Assembly (NCBI GenBank): GCA_020633655.1
Contig: JACKDF010000005.1
Span: 372,001 to 436,000 of the forward strand
Origin: Deferribacteres bacterium
Lineage (GTDB): Bacteria; Zhuqueibacterota; Zhuqueibacteria; Zhuqueibacterales; Geothermadaptataceae
Direction: 5' to 3'
DNA: 64,000 nt
Below are positions 62,728-64,000 of this stretch, one piece after another. The first letter of the stretch is position 1. Every line of letters starts with the position of its first letter. The translations under genes and the position numbers were made by a program. The notes below the pieces were generated by a model that was given only the letters and a program-made list of their open reading frames with translations, had not been told where the DNA came from and searched no databases.

Positions 62728-63015
62728 TTATTTTTTAACTGGTGTGTCGATGAAAAGGTTTTCAACATCAGCGTGGGGGCGAGGTATGACATGTACCGAA
62801 ACAAGCTCACCTACTTTTTCTGCCGCAGCAGCGCCGGCATCGGTTGCAGCTTTAACAGCGCCAACGTCACCGCGAACGGTAACTGTGACCAGACCACCAC
62901 CTACTGCCGTTTTTCCCATCAAGGTAACGTGTGCAGCTTTCACCATGGCGTCAGCAGCTTCAACAGCGCCAACAAATCCACGAGTTTCGATCATTCCCAA
63001 TGCTTCTTGTGACAT
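62728..63015 (-). CDS. Bacterial microcompartment hexameric shell protein (BMC-H)
   Basis: The product (95 aa) is a single BMC domain of the PduA/EutM type: ALGMIETRGFVGAVEAADAM, the pore loop near VGGGLVTV, and VHVIPRPHADVE. Six copies form the shell hexamer. The flanking aldehyde dehydrogenase, aldolase and acetate kinase genes identify the compartment as a catabolic metabolosome. GGAG precedes the ATG. Further shell genes are expected beyond the right edge. Confidence 0.95.
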   Translation of the reverse strand: MSQEALGMIETRGFVGAVEAADAMVKAAHVTLMGKTAVGGGLVTVTVRGDVGAVKAATDAGAAAAEKVGELVSVHVIPRPHADVENLFIDTPVKK

Positions 63016-63165
63016 AATAAATTCTCCAGTTTAAATGTTTAAAGTATTCGTATTGATTTATATTTTTTGTTCAATTTTTGGTTGGGTGGATTTCTGCATT
63101 AATGGAACAGCAAAAGAGTTACTCCCAAAATCCAGCAATCTATCCATCCAATCATCCATTAGTTA

Positions 63166-64000
63166 TTATACAATTTGTAAAGCTTTGTAGACTGCCAGTC
63201 TTCGCACGCGTGCAAAATCCCGTGGCGTGCAAACGCCTTCGCCTGTTGGGCTGGCGATGGTGTGTGAAAAATAGCCTTCACCGGCATTGGGTCCGTTGCC
63301 AGAAACGCAAGGCCCGTTGACAACCACAATATCTGTATCGATGGCTTTGGTGAAAGCGGTTATGTTTGCAAGATTATTTGAGTGAATCATCGCAGTGTGA
63401 CCAAAACGATGTTCTGCTTTCACACTTTCCTTAAGACCTTCGGCGAAATCGCGGACCCGGACAACCGGCATAAAGGGCATCATTTGTTCGGCAATGACGA
63501 AGGGATGGTTGGCAGCGACTTCACCATACAGCAGTCGAACACTGTCGGGAATGTCAAGTCCGCAGGCCTGCGCAAGCACACGAGCATTTTTCCCGATGTA
63601 TTCGGCAGTCCCGAAAATTGTCCCTTTTTCATTTTTGAAGAGAGCTTTTGCTGTGAGCTGCTCGATTTGTGAACTAGTGAGTCGATACGCACCCTGCTTT
63701 TCCATTTCCTGCATAAATTTATCAAAGACGGCTTCGACGACAAATGTCTCTTTTTCCGCAATGCACAAAATATTGTTGTCGAAAGAAGCGCCATCGATGA
63801 TATGGCGTGCTGCCGAGCTCAGACAAGCTGTTTCGTCGACGAGTACCGGTGGATTGCCCGGGCCTGCAGCGACTATCTTTTTACCGACTGTGAAAGCCGC
63901 TTTCACCAAAGCCGGACCACCAGTGGCGGCGATTAAACTGACTTTTTTGTGATGAAAGAGTGCCTGCACATTTTCCATAGTAGGCTCTTTCACCATGGAA
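63166..64000 (-). CDS. CoA-acylating aldehyde dehydrogenase of the BMC (N-terminus outside window)
   Basis: Only the C-terminal ~277 residues are visible; the frame is open at the right edge. It resembles PduP/EutE-type CoA-dependent aldehyde dehydrogenases: AAGPGNPPVLVDETA, the catalytic Cys in NNILCIAEKE, and the late TIASPTGEGVCTPRDFARVRR. It should turn the aldehyde from the aldolase (lactaldehyde) into an acyl-CoA with NADH inside the shell. The final segment YKALQIV is ordinary; any N-terminal encapsulation peptide is not in view. It ends 150 bp before BMC-H. Confidence 0.92.
   Translation of the reverse strand, partial: SMVKEPTMENVQALFHHKKVSLIAATGGPALVKAAFTVGKKIVAAGPGNPPVLVDETACLSSAARHIIDGASFDNNILCIAEKETFVVEAVFDKFMQEMEKQGAYRLTSSQIEQLTAKALFKNEKGTIFGTAEYIGKNARVLAQACGLDIPDSVRLLYGEVAANHPFVIAEQMMPFMPVVRVRDFAEGLKESVKAEHRFGHTAMIHSNNLANITAFTKAIDTDIVVVNGPCVSGNGPNAGEGYFSHTIASPTGEGVCTPRDFARVRRLAVYKALQIV

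Noticed and set aside
62467..63034. Plus-strand frames opposite the BMC-H and aldolase genes
   Set aside because: They are antisense shadows; the minus-strand products have complete BMC and aldolase motifs.

Overview
The window looks like a chromosome segment from a Gram-negative bacterium of the FCB superphylum, most likely a Calditrichota/KSB1-type or related lineage. This placement is an inference. It rests on two secreted proteins (37003-39228 and 39422-40711) ending in the Por/T9SS-type sorting domain that begins N-[YF]-PNPFNP, on lipoproteins and outer-membrane-type secreted proteins, on an AGGAGG-type ribosome binding consensus, and on a bacterial microcompartment (BMC) operon resembling the Planctomycetes/Verrucomicrobia fucose-rhamnose type, which I recall also occurs in KSB1-like genomes. 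No rRNA, tRNA, CRISPR array or intact transposase was found.

Layout. 1-8.5 kb: the end of an Fe-S oxidoreductase, RNA modification genes (thiI, trmI, an RlmL-like methyltransferase), two tandem aldo/keto reductases and malQ. 8.5-13.8 kb: a five-domain S1 protein with a clear terminator, divergent from lon, then a lipoprotein thioredoxin. 14.4-25 kb: glgA with a LOG-family gene, then a long minus-strand series (DUF1232 protein, RNase Z, EamA transporter, hydrolase, SDR, ferredoxin-like protein, zinc-ribbon/TPR protein, plsY, DinB-like protein, glycosyltransferase). 25.4-31.5 kb: cyclophilin lipoprotein, methyltransferase, a secreted FAD-dependent oxidoreductase, secreted barrel-like proteins, an ACT-domain protein and a DUF1801 protein. 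31.6-36.5 kb: a visibly GC-richer unit holding a catalytically dead Y-family protein (ImuB-like) divergent from an error-prone-type DnaE (DnaE2/ImuC-like), a mutasome. 37-41.4 kb: an AT-richer stretch with the two sorting-domain proteins. 41.4-49.3 kb: a redoxin, then a minus-strand cluster with the marks of sialic acid catabolism (AGE-family epimerase, a kelch mutarotase fused to a sodium:solute symporter, a NanA-like lyase, a Gfo/Idh dehydrogenase, an SDR). 49.6-60.7 kb: a bacillithiol-transferase-like gene, then cmk-rpsA-lapA-lapB-like in the same order as in Escherichia coli, followed by SPOR, moeA, amidase, lipoprotein, HDAC-like and pcm genes. 60.8-64 kb: the 3' end of a BMC operon (aldehyde dehydrogenase, BMC-H shell protein, class II aldolase with a probable encapsulation helix, acetate kinase).

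The most unusual layer is a dense set of dispersed inverted-repeat elements. At least four families occur: TTTAACCTGCTTTATTCAT ends; GGGGCTGTGTCAAAACAT ends; a short palindrome with the core CCGAAGGCGTCCCGCC; and a TTGAGCTTG(C/T)C palindrome. One palindrome copy, with a tandemly duplicated half, lies inside dnaE2 and is translated in frame, much like the protein-invading palindromes of Rickettsia. Other copies are nested inside larger inverted repeats at 433-632 and 32962-33193.
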